A DNA stretch of 64,000 nucleotides, from NCBI RefSeq assembly GCF_016862435.1, contig NZ_BOMY01000001.1:1-64000 (forward strand), given 5' to 3'. Every line of letters begins with the position of its first letter. Position 1 is the stretch's first letter. A program made the translations under genes and the position numbers. Source of the stretch: Paractinoplanes tereljensis (lineage in GTDB: Bacteria; Actinomycetota; Actinomycetes; Mycobacteriales; Micromonosporaceae). The notes under the pieces were generated by a model. It saw only the letters and a list, made by a program, of their open reading frames with translations. It had not been told where the DNA came from and searched no databases. Shown one piece after another: positions 16,089-23,902 of this stretch.

Positions 16089-16718
16089 CTAGCCGCCCGC
16101 GCGGCCACGCGGGGCGGTTTCCCGCCGACGCGGTATGTGCCGGCGGTACGCGCTGACCGTCGGGTCGCCATCGATCCAGAACCGCCACGGCACGTCGAGG
16201 GCGGAGGTGACGCCCACCCGAGGACCGGCCGCGATGGTTCCCGGCGGGGAATCCGGCGGCGACAGTACCGCCGGGCCGGTGCCGTCGATCAACGAGGTGT
16301 CGTTGGCGCTCCGGTCCAAGGCCAGGACCTGCATGAGCTTGCCGGGACCGGCGGCCAGGTCCCGGTCTCGCCGAGCGGCCGGGCGACGCTGCCGGGCCGT
16401 TTCCAGGCCGGCCGTCACTTCCCCGGCGCGCAGCAGCACGGCCGCCGCCCGCCCGGGCTCGCCGCAGACGATGTTGGCGCAGAAGTACATGCCGTAGATC
16501 TGGTAGACGTACAGCCGACCGGCCGGGCCGAACATCACCTCGGTGCGGGCGGTCATGCCGCGGTGGGCGTGGCTGGCCGGGTCCTCGCCGAGCCCGCTGT
16601 ACGCCTCCACCTCGGTGAGCCGCACGGTCACCCCGTTCGCGGTGAGCCGCCAGCCGAGCAGCGCGCGGGCCGCCTCGTCCACGGCGGTGGCGGGCAGGTG
16701 CAGCCACGGATAGTCCAC
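16089..16718 (-). CDS. 3-methyladenine DNA glycosylase (AAG/Mpg type)
   Basis: Base-excision repair enzyme that flips and removes alkylated purines. The 209-residue protein shows the AAG fold signatures. LTEVEAYSGLGEDPASHA contains the catalytic Glu and metal/base contacts, and SHAHRGMTARTEVMFGPAGRLYVYQIYGMYFCANIV is the intercalating region. GPGKLMQVLALDRSANDTSL and a C-terminal RVGVTSALDVPWRFW follow. Length is normal. The start is GTG at 16718. It leads a two-gene unit with a membrane protein of unknown role and is divergent from the small HTH gene. Confidence 0.9.
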   Translation of the reverse strand: MDYPWLHLPATAVDEAARALLGWRLTANGVTVRLTEVEAYSGLGEDPASHAHRGMTARTEVMFGPAGRLYVYQIYGMYFCANIVCGEPGRAAAVLLRAGEVTAGLETARQRRPAARRDRDLAAGPGKLMQVLALDRSANDTSLIDGTGPAVLSPPDSPPGTIAAGPRVGVTSALDVPWRFWIDGDPTVSAYRRHIPRRRETAPRGRAGG

Positions 16719-16792
16719 CCGGCCAGGATCTCACGCTTGTTCAGCGGCAACTATTGCCCCGAAAAGCACGATAAAGACAGGTCTGAAGGGGC

Positions 16793-17175
16793 ATGCGGCC
16801 TGACCCGGATTTGCTCCAGCAGTGGGTGATCCGCGACGGCGTGCCGCCGAGGCGGGTGTCGGCTCGCCCGACGACCCGCTGCCCGAGCACCTGCTGCGCG
16901 ACTGGTACGTCCGGGAGGGCTTCACCGTCGCCCAGGTCGCCGCGCTCACCGGTACCACCCCGCGCCAGGTCCGCTACCGATTGGTCCGTTACCGGCTCTC
17001 GGCCGGCAAGCCCGGTCCACGGCGCGCCACCACGCCGAACAACGACGCCTCGACCGGTGTCGGCTTCTCTTCTCCGTCCGCCGAAGGCCGCCATTCGCTG
17101 ATCGGCACCACCCCGGGCGAGACCACCTCGAGGCCGGTGAGGAACTCGTCGAACTGGGCCCGGGTGCGCGGATAG
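16793..17175 (+). pseudogene. small helix-turn-helix protein, apparently frameshifted
   Basis: ATG at 16793 has an AAGGGG ribosome-binding site and starts MRPDPDLLQQWVIRDGVPP, which looks like the head of a small DNA-binding protein. In that frame the sequence then becomes Arg/Ser/Thr nonsense. The neighbouring frame (open from 16822) carries on sensibly with PLPEHLLRDWYV, FTVAQVAALTGTT and PRQVRYRLVRYRL, a clear helix-turn-helix. One missing base near 16850 explains this. The second frame runs on to 17175, overlapping the convergent methyltransferase by 187 bp, so its true end is uncertain. It could also be a short intact gene starting at 16822. Confidence 0.45.
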
Positions 17176-17804
17176 ACATCCGAGCGGCCGGTGCGCAGCG
17201 ACTCGTCCCAGTTCGCCTTCAGCTCCGGCGTCAGGAAGTCGGTGGTGGCGCAGGTCATCACCAGGTGGCTGCCGGCCGGCAGCGCTCCGAGCAGGGTGTG
17301 CACGATCTCGCGGGCCTGGTCCTGATCGGACAGGAAGTGCACGACCGCGACCAGGACCAGCCCGACCGGCCGGCTGAGGTCGAGAAGATTCGCCTGGGCC
17401 AGGATCTTCTCCGGGTTGCGCAGGTCCTCCTCGAGGTACCGCGTCTCGCCCTGCGGCGTGCTGGTCAGCAACGCCCGCGCGTGCACCATCACCATCGGGT
17501 CGTTGTCGACGTAGACCACCCGGCTGGTGGGGGCGATCCGCTGGGCCACCTCATGGGTGTTCTCGGCGGTGGGCAGCCCGGTGCCGATGTCGAGGAACTG
17601 GCGGATACCGGCCTCGGCGGCCAGGTAGGTCACCGCGCGCCCGAGGAACGCCCGGTTGGCCCGGGCGGCGATCCGCGCGGCCGGGTACGACTTCGCGAGC
17701 AGGTCGCCGGACTCCCGGTCGGCCGCGAAGTTGTCCTTGCCGCCGAGCCAGTAGTTGTAGCGCCGGGCCGGGTGGGCCACACCGGTGTCGAACCTGTCGG
17801 TCAT
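16989..17804 (-). CDS. SAM-dependent methyltransferase, PF04672 (DUF574) family
   Basis: Predicted cytoplasmic methyltransferase of 271 residues. It opens with the family hallmark HPARRYNYWLGGKDNFAADR (about 11-30). The SAM-binding motif I is FLDIGTGLPTAENTHEVA (about 68-85), motif II is VVYVDNDPMV, and there is a VLVAVVHFLSD segment. This family is much expanded in actinomycetes. Members commonly neighbour XRE/DUF5753 and DUF397 genes, as here, where the XRE gene is divergent 185 bp away. The methyl acceptor is unknown. Confidence 0.9.
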   Translation of the reverse strand: MTDRFDTGVAHPARRYNYWLGGKDNFAADRESGDLLAKSYPAARIAARANRAFLGRAVTYLAAEAGIRQFLDIGTGLPTAENTHEVAQRIAPTSRVVYVDNDPMVMVHARALLTSTPQGETRYLEEDLRNPEKILAQANLLDLSRPVGLVLVAVVHFLSDQDQAREIVHTLLGALPAGSHLVMTCATTDFLTPELKANWDESLRTGRSDVYPRTRAQFDEFLTGLEVVSPGVVPISEWRPSADGEEKPTPVEASLFGVVARRGPGLPAESR

Positions 17805-17989
17805 GGCCAGATCCTAATTGGATCATGCCAGGAAGGTTAGATCGGCTCACAATTTGGCATTCACGATCTGCGATCAAGTCGTTACTGTGTGCGCTAGGTG
17901 AACATCGGGAATCTCGATTGGAGATTCTCGCTGTCTCGTTCGATGCGTTCGGACTGTCTCGAACGAGACGACCGGAACAGGGGAGTCGC

Positions 17990-18865
17990 ATGTCGGAGAC
18001 CGGGTCGACCGTTCCACGCCGCCAGGTCGGGCGCCTCATGCGGCAGCTGCGCGAGCAGGCCGGCATCTCGCTGATGGCGGCGGCCGAGGAGCTGGAGTTC
18101 TCCCGCGCCCGGATGTACCGGATCGAGAACGGCGAGGTCCCGGTCCGCAAGCATGACGTGATCGCGATGTGCACGGTCTACCGGGCCACCCAGCGGATGA
18201 CCGAGGTGCTCATCGGCCTGGCCCAGGAGTCCAAGGCCAAAGGCTGGTGGCACGCGTACGGCGATGTGGTCCCGGCCTGGTTCGAGCTCTACGTCGGGAT
18301 GGAACAGGCGGCCGGCCGGCTGCGCTCGTTCGCGCCCGGCGTCATCCCCGGCCTGCTGCAGTGCCGGGAGTACGCCGAGTGCGTCTTCGGCCGCTGGAAC
18401 GCCGCAGACAAGGCTGCGGTCGACAACGCGGTGGCCGTACGCCTGGAGCGGCAGTCCCTGCTGATCCGCAACCGCCCCCCGGCGCCGCGCCTCGAGGTGA
18501 TTCTCGACGAGGGCGTGCTGCGCCGCGGCATCCCCGACGGGCTCGGCATGCGCAAGCAACTGGCGCACCTGATCAACATCTCGACCCGGCCCAACGTCAG
18601 CGTCCGGGTCGTCCCGTTCGGCGCCGGCCCGCACAAGGCGGCCAGTTCCGCCCAGTTCACCATCCTCGAGTTCCCGGCCATCGGCACCGCCTCCCCGGAG
18701 CCGACCACCATCTATTGCGAAAGCCTCACCGGCGCGCTCTATCTGGATAAACCCAACGAAGTCGAGATGTACGAATCGATCTGGGCCGAACTCGACGAAG
18801 TTGCCCTCGGTCAGGTCGAATCGGACGAACTCATCGGCGCGATTCTCAAGGAGATCGATGAATGA
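17990..18865 (+). CDS. XRE-family regulator with DUF5753 domain
   Basis: DNA-binding regulator of 291 residues. The N-terminal helix-turn-helix spans about 10-70 (LREQAGISLMAAAEELEFS, then RMYRIENGEVPVR). The C-terminal DUF5753 domain begins near SFAPGVIPGLLQCREYAE and runs to the end. WhiJ-type proteins of this kind work with DUF397 partners in actinomycete development or antibiotic control. ATG at 17990 has a GGGGAG ribosome-binding site; longer readings upstream run through the intergenic promoter region. The DUF397 gene overlaps its 3' end by 8 bp. Confidence 0.92.
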   Translation: MSETGSTVPRRQVGRLMRQLREQAGISLMAAAEELEFSRARMYRIENGEVPVRKHDVIAMCTVYRATQRMTEVLIGLAQESKAKGWWHAYGDVVPAWFELYVGMEQAAGRLRSFAPGVIPGLLQCREYAECVFGRWNAADKAAVDNAVAVRLERQSLLIRNRPPAPRLEVILDEGVLRRGIPDGLGMRKQLAHLINISTRPNVSVRVVPFGAGPHKAASSAQFTILEFPAIGTASPEPTTIYCESLTGALYLDKPNEVEMYESIWAELDEVALGQVESDELIGAILKEIDE

Positions 18866-19055
18866 CCTGTCCGGTGCCGTCTGGCACAAGAGCACCCGCA
18901 GCGGCGGAAACGGCGGCGACTGCGTAGAGGTCGCGGCGAACCTCCCGCGAGTCGTGGCGATCCGCGATTCCAAGAACCGGAACGGCGCGGCCCTGGTGTT
19001 CTCCCGGGCCGAATGGCGCGAGTTCGTCGAGGGCGTGAAGGCCGGCGACTTTTAG
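18858..19055 (+). CDS. DUF397 small protein
   Basis: This 65-residue protein has the family pattern WHKSTRSGGNGGDCVEVA, followed by VVAIRDSKNRNGAALVFSRAEW and FVEGVKAGDF. DUF397 proteins are small partners encoded next to XRE/DUF5753 regulators. They are thought to modulate them, perhaps as an antagonist resembling a toxin-antitoxin relation. ATG at 18858 overlaps the regulator's stop by 8 bp and is preceded by AGGAG at 18849-18853, so translation is coupled. Confidence 0.92.
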   Translation: MNDLSGAVWHKSTRSGGNGGDCVEVAANLPRVVAIRDSKNRNGAALVFSRAEWREFVEGVKAGDF

Positions 19056-19190
19056 GTCCCGGTGATCCCTTTCTTAAGGACTCATTAGCCGGGCGGTGCG
19101 CCACGGACAGCGCACCCATAGTGAACAGGTTCGCCGTCCCCCACCGGCGATCCGAGCCCTGCCCACCACCCAGCCCGAGGTGACCCTCCC

Positions 19191-19937
19191 GTGTCGATGA
19201 CCGCTGCCGCCCGTTTCCGCTACACACTGGTGGCCGGTGCCACCGCCGTGGTGATCGGAACCGGGTTCACGGTGATCGGCATGAGCCGCCATGCCGATGC
19301 CGAACCCGCCAGCGCCGACCGTCCCCTGGCCGAGGCGACCACGGATGCCGCACTACCCGCCGCAGACGCGCCGCTCTCCTCGGCCCCGCCGTCCGCATCC
19401 CCGTCGGCCACCAAATCGCCGTCCGCCAGCGCGACCCCCAAGGCGACCGTCACCACCCGGAAAACCGTGAAGCCGACAAAGACCACCCCCAAGGTCGCCT
19501 CGGCTCCGAAAACCGGCGACGCGATCCTGGACGCGGTCCTGGCCCACATCAACGACGCCCGGACGAAAGAGGGCCTGGGCATCCTCACCCTGGACGCCGA
19601 CCTCTCCAAGGCCTCCGCCCTGCACAACCAGCTGATGATCAACGGTTGCGGCCTGCAGCACCAGTGCTCCGGCGAACAGGGCCTGGGCGAGCGCTTCAGC
19701 GCCCAGGGCGTGAAGTGGAGCTCAGCCGGCGAGAACATCGGCTTCGGCTCCAGCGGTTCCGCCGACGCCGACATCATCAAGGCCGCAAACGGCCTGACCG
19801 ACAGCATGCTGGCCGAGGTCCCGCCGAACGACGGCCACCGCAAAAACCTGCTGAACACCGGCTTCAAACGAATCGGCCTGAGTGTCGTCCGAGACGCCAA
19901 GGGCATCACTTGGATGACCCAGGACTTCGTAAACTAA
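19191..19937 (+). CDS. secreted CAP/SCP-domain protein
   Basis: Predicted exported protein of 248 residues. A signal or anchor helix spans about 11-30, and a long Ala/Ser/Pro/Thr/Lys-rich linker about 35-107. The CAP domain (about 108-248) shows ILDAVLAHINDARTKEGLG, SALHNQLMINGCGLQHQ, SAGENIGFGSSG and GHRKNLLNTGFKRIGLSV. The CAP cavity His and Glu residues are present (H in LQHQ or ALHN, E in GENI). The function of bacterial CAP proteins is mostly unknown. GTG at 19191 follows a GAGG-containing ribosome-binding site. The TAA stop is part of the repeat element downstream. Confidence 0.85.
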   Translation: MSMTAAARFRYTLVAGATAVVIGTGFTVIGMSRHADAEPASADRPLAEATTDAALPAADAPLSSAPPSASPSATKSPSASATPKATVTTRKTVKPTKTTPKVASAPKTGDAILDAVLAHINDARTKEGLGILTLDADLSKASALHNQLMINGCGLQHQCSGEQGLGERFSAQGVKWSSAGENIGFGSSGSADADIIKAANGLTDSMLAEVPPNDGHRKNLLNTGFKRIGLSVVRDAKGITWMTQDFVN

Positions 19938-20135
19938 AACCTTTTCCAGTACGCGCAGCGAAAAGTCCCCTGGCACTCAGTTCCAGCCAGGCGAGACTCA
20001 CCCTCCGCGCGCCCGCTGCGGGCGGGCCCGCCCGCAGCGGGCGCGCGGAGGGTGATTTCGCTTAGCGGAACTGTGGGGCACGGGACTGTGGGTGATGCGT
20101 ACGGAAGAAGATGGCGGGAAAGGCGCCTGGCGCTA
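19935..20135. repeat. 3'-end directional repeat, double (two inverted arms, B-left and B-right)
   Basis: Two copies of the repeat face each other between convergent genes. The left arm starts at the TAA stop of the CAP gene (AACTAAAACCTTTTCCAG). The right arm starts at the TAG stop of the esterase (TAGCGCCAG on the minus strand). They meet in a perfect 52-bp palindrome at 20001-20052, with arms CCCTCCGCGCGCCCGC plus TGCGGGCGGG. Outside the core the arms are only moderately similar, so they are not a recent simple inversion. The likely role is a bidirectional terminator or mobile REP-like element. Confidence 0.85.
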
Positions 20136-21617
20136 GGAAAGCGTCAGCGGGGAGAAGGGGTGGTTCTGCCAGATCTGGCGGGAGGACTGCTCGGGGTATG
20201 GGGTTACCGGGCAGGTGGCGTCGAAGATCTGGGTCAGCGACTGCTCCGGTGTGTAGGCCGGCCAACCCGGGTCGCCATCGGCGGCGAATCTTGTCCAGGC
20301 GGAGCGCATTCGCGTCGAAAGCTCAATCGCTTCGGGGGTGGGGGCGTCGCCCAACAGCAGAGCGGGCTGGCCGCTGGTCAAGTTGCCGAAGACCAGGGGG
20401 ACGTCGAGGCCGTGGCAGGCGCCCAGGATGCCGCCCAGGCCTGGGGCCGGCCAGGTCAGCTCGTAGAAGTAAGCCCGGCCGGCGCCCGCCACCTGGGCGT
20501 CGGCCAGGTGCAACGTGGGCATGCGGAACAGCCAGTCGGAATTGACCAGCTCGTGGGTCTGGGTGGGGTCGGCGTCTCGGTAGCTGTCGGGAGTGGGCGC
20601 CAGGAGGCGGAGTGCGGCTGCCGTGTCTGATGGGGTTGGCGGGCCGAACATGGCGGTGAACAGGCGGTGTTCGTCTCGGGTGTGGCCGGCCAGCAACGTT
20701 ACGTCTCGGGCCGCACCGGCCGACAGCGCCTGCCAGGGCGTGGTCGGCAGGGTGTCGCCGTCTACCACCGGGGCGAACAGGATGGACCGGTAGGCGGCCG
20801 GGCCCCAGCGTCCCGGCCGGCCGGCGGCGGCGTCGGTGAGCGCGGCGGCCGCGGCGGCGGCGATTACCGTGTCGCCGGTGGCGGCCAGCTTGGCGGGATC
20901 GACCGCGGCCAGGTCGGCGGCGGTCGGGCTCAGGTCCAACTCGGCCGCGACGGCGGCGGCTATGTCGGCGGCCAGGTCGGGGGCGAAGAACGTGCCGGGC
21001 AGGCTCTGCGCTATCGCGCCGCGGAACAGGCCGGCCGCGCGGGGCATGGCCAGCAGGGCGGCCACCGAGCCGCCGCCGGCCGACTCGCCGAAGATGGTCA
21101 CGCGGGTGGGGTCGCCACCGAAGGCCTCGATGTTGTCGCGGACCCATTCCAGGGCGGCTATCTGGTCCAGCAGGCCGCGGTTGGCGGGGGCGCCCGCGAG
21201 ATGGGCGAAACCCTCCATGCCCAGGCGGTAGTTGAAGGTCACCAGGACAACGTTGCCGTCGCGGGCCAGGTGGCCGCCGTCGTACTCGGGGCGGTCGGCG
21301 GAGCCGAGCGTGTAGGCGCCGCCGTAGATCCACACCATGACCGGGAGTTTTGCCGCCGGGTCGGGGGCCGGTGACCAGACGTTGAGGGTCAGCCAGTCGT
21401 CGCCGGTGGCCTCGGCCCGGCCGAACGCGGCGGATTGCGGTGGGGGCGGACCGAAAGAAACCGCCGGGCGTACGCCGTCCCAGTTCTTCGCGGGCTGCGG
21501 CGCGGCGAAGCGGTTCGGGCCGACGGGTGGTGCCGCGTAGGGGATGCCGCGGAACACCGCGACCCCGGACTCCCGGACGCCGCGCAGTGCCCCATTTGTC
21601 ACCTGGACCTCGGACAT
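20133..21617 (-). CDS. type-B carboxylesterase/lipase family protein
   Basis: Alpha/beta-hydrolase of 494 residues, the usual length of the carboxylesterase family. The oxyanion-hole segment IYGGAYTLGSAD is at about 97-108. The nucleophile is S179 in GESAGGG, the acid is expected near DEHRLF, and the His is in the late GACHGLDVPLVFG segment. There is no signal peptide, so it is cytoplasmic. ATG at 21617 was chosen because MSEVQVTNGALRGVRESG is the typical start; the open frame further upstream is not conserved-looking. It lies last in a leftward gene series behind the polyamine operon. The substrate is unknown. Confidence 0.9.
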   Translation of the reverse strand: MSEVQVTNGALRGVRESGVAVFRGIPYAAPPVGPNRFAAPQPAKNWDGVRPAVSFGPPPPQSAAFGRAEATGDDWLTLNVWSPAPDPAAKLPVMVWIYGGAYTLGSADRPEYDGGHLARDGNVVLVTFNYRLGMEGFAHLAGAPANRGLLDQIAALEWVRDNIEAFGGDPTRVTIFGESAGGGSVAALLAMPRAAGLFRGAIAQSLPGTFFAPDLAADIAAAVAAELDLSPTAADLAAVDPAKLAATGDTVIAAAAAAALTDAAAGRPGRWGPAAYRSILFAPVVDGDTLPTTPWQALSAGAARDVTLLAGHTRDEHRLFTAMFGPPTPSDTAAALRLLAPTPDSYRDADPTQTHELVNSDWLFRMPTLHLADAQVAGAGRAYFYELTWPAPGLGGILGACHGLDVPLVFGNLTSGQPALLLGDAPTPEAIELSTRMRSAWTRFAADGDPGWPAYTPEQSLTQIFDATCPVTPYPEQSSRQIWQNHPFSPLTLS

Positions 21618-21658
21618 GGCGGAATCCTTGCCCAGCCCTGCGGCCGGCGGCCAGCGAT

Positions 21659-22225
21659 TTATCGGCGGTGGGCGCCGCCGACCAGGTCCAGGCCGCCGGT
21701 GACGGCGACCCGGCAGTCGTTGCAGATGCCATGAGTTATCCGGGGCAGCGGGCCGCTCTCCAACTCGAGCAGATCGAGGCGGCGGCAGCCCTCCTCCACG
21801 TCGACCCAGTCGTCGACCTTGACCCGGGCGCACCAGCCGCACATCCGGATCATCTCGCCGCTGCGGGCCGGAACCGTCGCGTCCAGCAGCGGCACCGACG
21901 GGCGGGGCTGGCGCTGGCCGATCTCGCTGACGATGGCGACCTCGGCGCGGTGATTGCCGGTCACCGTCGCGGTCATGATGCGGCGTTCGGCCGGTGAGTC
22001 GCAGCGGTAGGTCAGGCGCAGGGTGCGGTCGGGGTCGCGGCGGGACAACCCGAGGATCGCCCGCCACACCACGCAGAGGTCGGGGCCGCTGACGAAGCCG
22101 GCCAGGGGTTGGCCGATCGGCGGCGGCACGCAGGCGCCGCCGCCGTTGGCCAGTGCGAACTCGTTCCAGTCCGCGCCAACGCCGCACAACAGGTCATCGC
22201 CGTCGAAGCGCCAGGTGACGCCCAT
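21659..22225 (-). CDS. hypothetical protein with CxxC...GIC(x)xC zinc-knuckle-like end
   Basis: The 188-residue soluble protein has an N-terminal alpha/beta part of unknown type. From about residue 130 comes a Cys-rich tail: MIRMCGWCARVKVDD, then RITHGICNDCR. The pattern of CxxC, VEE and HGICxxC recurs at the ends of many bacterial PAS or sensor proteins and may bind metal. ATG at 22225 was chosen; a longer frame reads into potC. It starts 28 bp after potC on the same strand and could be part of that operon or have its own promoter. No function assigned. Confidence 0.65.
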   Translation of the reverse strand: MGVTWRFDGDDLLCGVGADWNEFALANGGGACVPPPIGQPLAGFVSGPDLCVVWRAILGLSRRDPDRTLRLTYRCDSPAERRIMTATVTGNHRAEVAIVSEIGQRQPRPSVPLLDATVPARSGEMIRMCGWCARVKVDDWVDVEEGCRRLDLLELESGPLPRITHGICNDCRVAVTGGLDLVGGAHRR

Positions 22226-22253
22226 GACGTTCAGTCTGGCATTTGGCGCGGGC

Positions 22254-23069
22254 TCAGGTGCGGCTTGCGCCGGCCTCAGGACCGGCCACCCGCTGCGCCA
22301 GCCACACCGGCACCACCGAGAGCACCACCAGGACGGCGGCGACCACGTTGACCACGGGAGCCTGGTTGGGACGGAACAGGTTGTTGAAGATCCAGATCGG
22401 CAGGGTGGTGACACCCGGGCCGGCCGTGAACGTGGTGACGATGATTTCGTCGAACGACAGGGCGAAGGCCAGCAGGCCACCGGCCAGCAGCGCCGACCGG
22501 ATCATCGGGAAGGTCACGTACCGGAAGGTCTGGCCGGGTGAGGCGCCCAGGTCGGCCGACGCGTCCTCCAGGTTGATGCCGGTGCGGCGCAGCCGGGCCA
22601 GCACGTTGTTGTAGATGGTCACCACGCAGAACGTGGCGTGCCCGACGATCACCGAGAACAGGCCCTTGCCGATGCCGAGCGGCTCGATCACCGAGCGCCA
22701 GGCGCTGTCCAGGGCGATGCCGGTGACGATGCCGGGCAGGGCGATGGGCAGCACGATCAGCAACGACAGGGTGTCGCGGCCGAAGAACTTGAAGCGCTGC
22801 ACGGCGAACGCCACCATCGTGCCCAGCACCAGGGCGATCGCCGTTGCGCCCAACCCCGCTTTCACAGAGGTCAGCAACGCGGAACGGGCGCCGGTGTTGT
22901 CCCAGGCCGCCGACCACCAGCGGGTGGTGAAGTCGTGCGGCGGCCAGCCGAAGGTGCGGTCGCCGTTGAACGAGTTGATCAGCACCAGCATCAGCGGGAC
23001 GTAGATGAACAGCAGCCCGAGCGCCATGAACGCGCGCAACGCCCACTGTGCATACCGGGACAGCGTCAC
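22254..23069 (-). CDS. potC: polyamine ABC transporter permease (PotC type)
   Basis: Inner-membrane permease of a polyamine-type ABC importer. The 271-residue protein has six predicted helices. The cytoplasmic EAA-type loop is INLEDASADLGASPGQTFRYVTFP, the coupling site for the ATPase. The opening VPLMLVLINSFNG and the late LLAFALSFDEIIVTTFTAG are characteristic of PotC. Its start overlaps the potB stop by 4 bp. The substrate is inferred as putrescine or spermidine from the whole gene set; related systems also import other amines. Confidence 0.9.
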   Translation of the reverse strand: MTLSRYAQWALRAFMALGLLFIYVPLMLVLINSFNGDRTFGWPPHDFTTRWWSAAWDNTGARSALLTSVKAGLGATAIALVLGTMVAFAVQRFKFFGRDTLSLLIVLPIALPGIVTGIALDSAWRSVIEPLGIGKGLFSVIVGHATFCVVTIYNNVLARLRRTGINLEDASADLGASPGQTFRYVTFPMIRSALLAGGLLAFALSFDEIIVTTFTAGPGVTTLPIWIFNNLFRPNQAPVVNVVAAVLVVLSVVPVWLAQRVAGPEAGASRT

Positions 23070-23902
23070 AGCTCCTCCAGGGCGCCCGAGCGGCGGACCG
23101 CGACCAAGTAGATGACCATGATCACGACCGGGACAGTGGCGATCGCGGCGGCGAACGGCAGGTTGTTGGCGGCGCCGATGTTCGCGTAGACCAGGTTGCC
23201 GATCAGCTGGGACTTGCCGCCGACGATCTGCACGGTGATGTAGTCGCCGAGCGACAGCGAGAACGTGAAGATCGAGCCGGCGAACACCGACGGGATCAGG
23301 ATGGGCAGCACGATCCGGCGGAACGTCCGACCGGCGCGAGCACCCAGGTCGGCGCTCGCTTCCAACATGGAATCGGGGAGGCGCTCAAGCCCGGCATAGA
23401 TCGGCAGGATCATGTACGGCAGCCACATGTACGACAGCACCAGGACCACCGCGGTGAGGCCGTACCCGGGTCCGCCGAAGATCGAGTCCATCGGCCCGTC
23501 GTTGGCCAGCAGGATCCGCCACGCGTACGCCTTGACCAGGTACGACGCCCACAGGGGCGTGAGGATCGCGATGACCAGCCACTTCCGGGTGCGCGGCGAC
23601 GCCACCTTGGCCATGTAGAAGGCCATCGGCACGGCCAGCACCACGCAGATGACGGTGACCGAAGCGGCCACCCCGAGGCTGCGCAGCGTGACGTTGCGGT
23701 AGACCTCCTCGGTCAGGATCGTCCGGAAGTTCGCGACGGTGAACTCTCTGACAACCTGCCCGGTGAAGGTGTTGACCGACCAGAAGGCGGAGACCAGAAG
23801 CACCGCGAGCGCGCCCAGATAGGCCACGCCGAGCCAGAGCAACGGCGCGGACAGGAGCCCGGCCAGGCGCACTCGCGGGTGCCGGTGGAGAAAGCTGGTC
23901 AT
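23066..23902 (-). CDS. potB: polyamine ABC transporter permease (PotB type)
   Basis: Membrane partner of PotC, 278 residues and six helices. The EAA loop is SMLEASADLGARAGRTFRRIVLP. The FTFSLSLGDYITVQIVGGKSQLIGNLVY segment is typical of PotB/PotH proteins. ATG at 23902 overlaps the potD stop by 4 bp and was chosen over an upstream start inside potD. It forms the channel with PotC, and PotA energises it. Confidence 0.9.
   Translation of the reverse strand: MTSFLHRHPRVRLAGLLSAPLLWLGVAYLGALAVLLVSAFWSVNTFTGQVVREFTVANFRTILTEEVYRNVTLRSLGVAASVTVICVVLAVPMAFYMAKVASPRTRKWLVIAILTPLWASYLVKAYAWRILLANDGPMDSIFGGPGYGLTAVVLVLSYMWLPYMILPIYAGLERLPDSMLEASADLGARAGRTFRRIVLPILIPSVFAGSIFTFSLSLGDYITVQIVGGKSQLIGNLVYANIGAANNLPFAAAIATVPVVIMVIYLVAVRRSGALEEL

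Noticed and set aside
16741..17094. 117-codon minus-strand open frame at the end of the methyltransferase
   Set aside because: Overlaps the methyltransferase end in another frame and the HTH gene; no domain or start signal.
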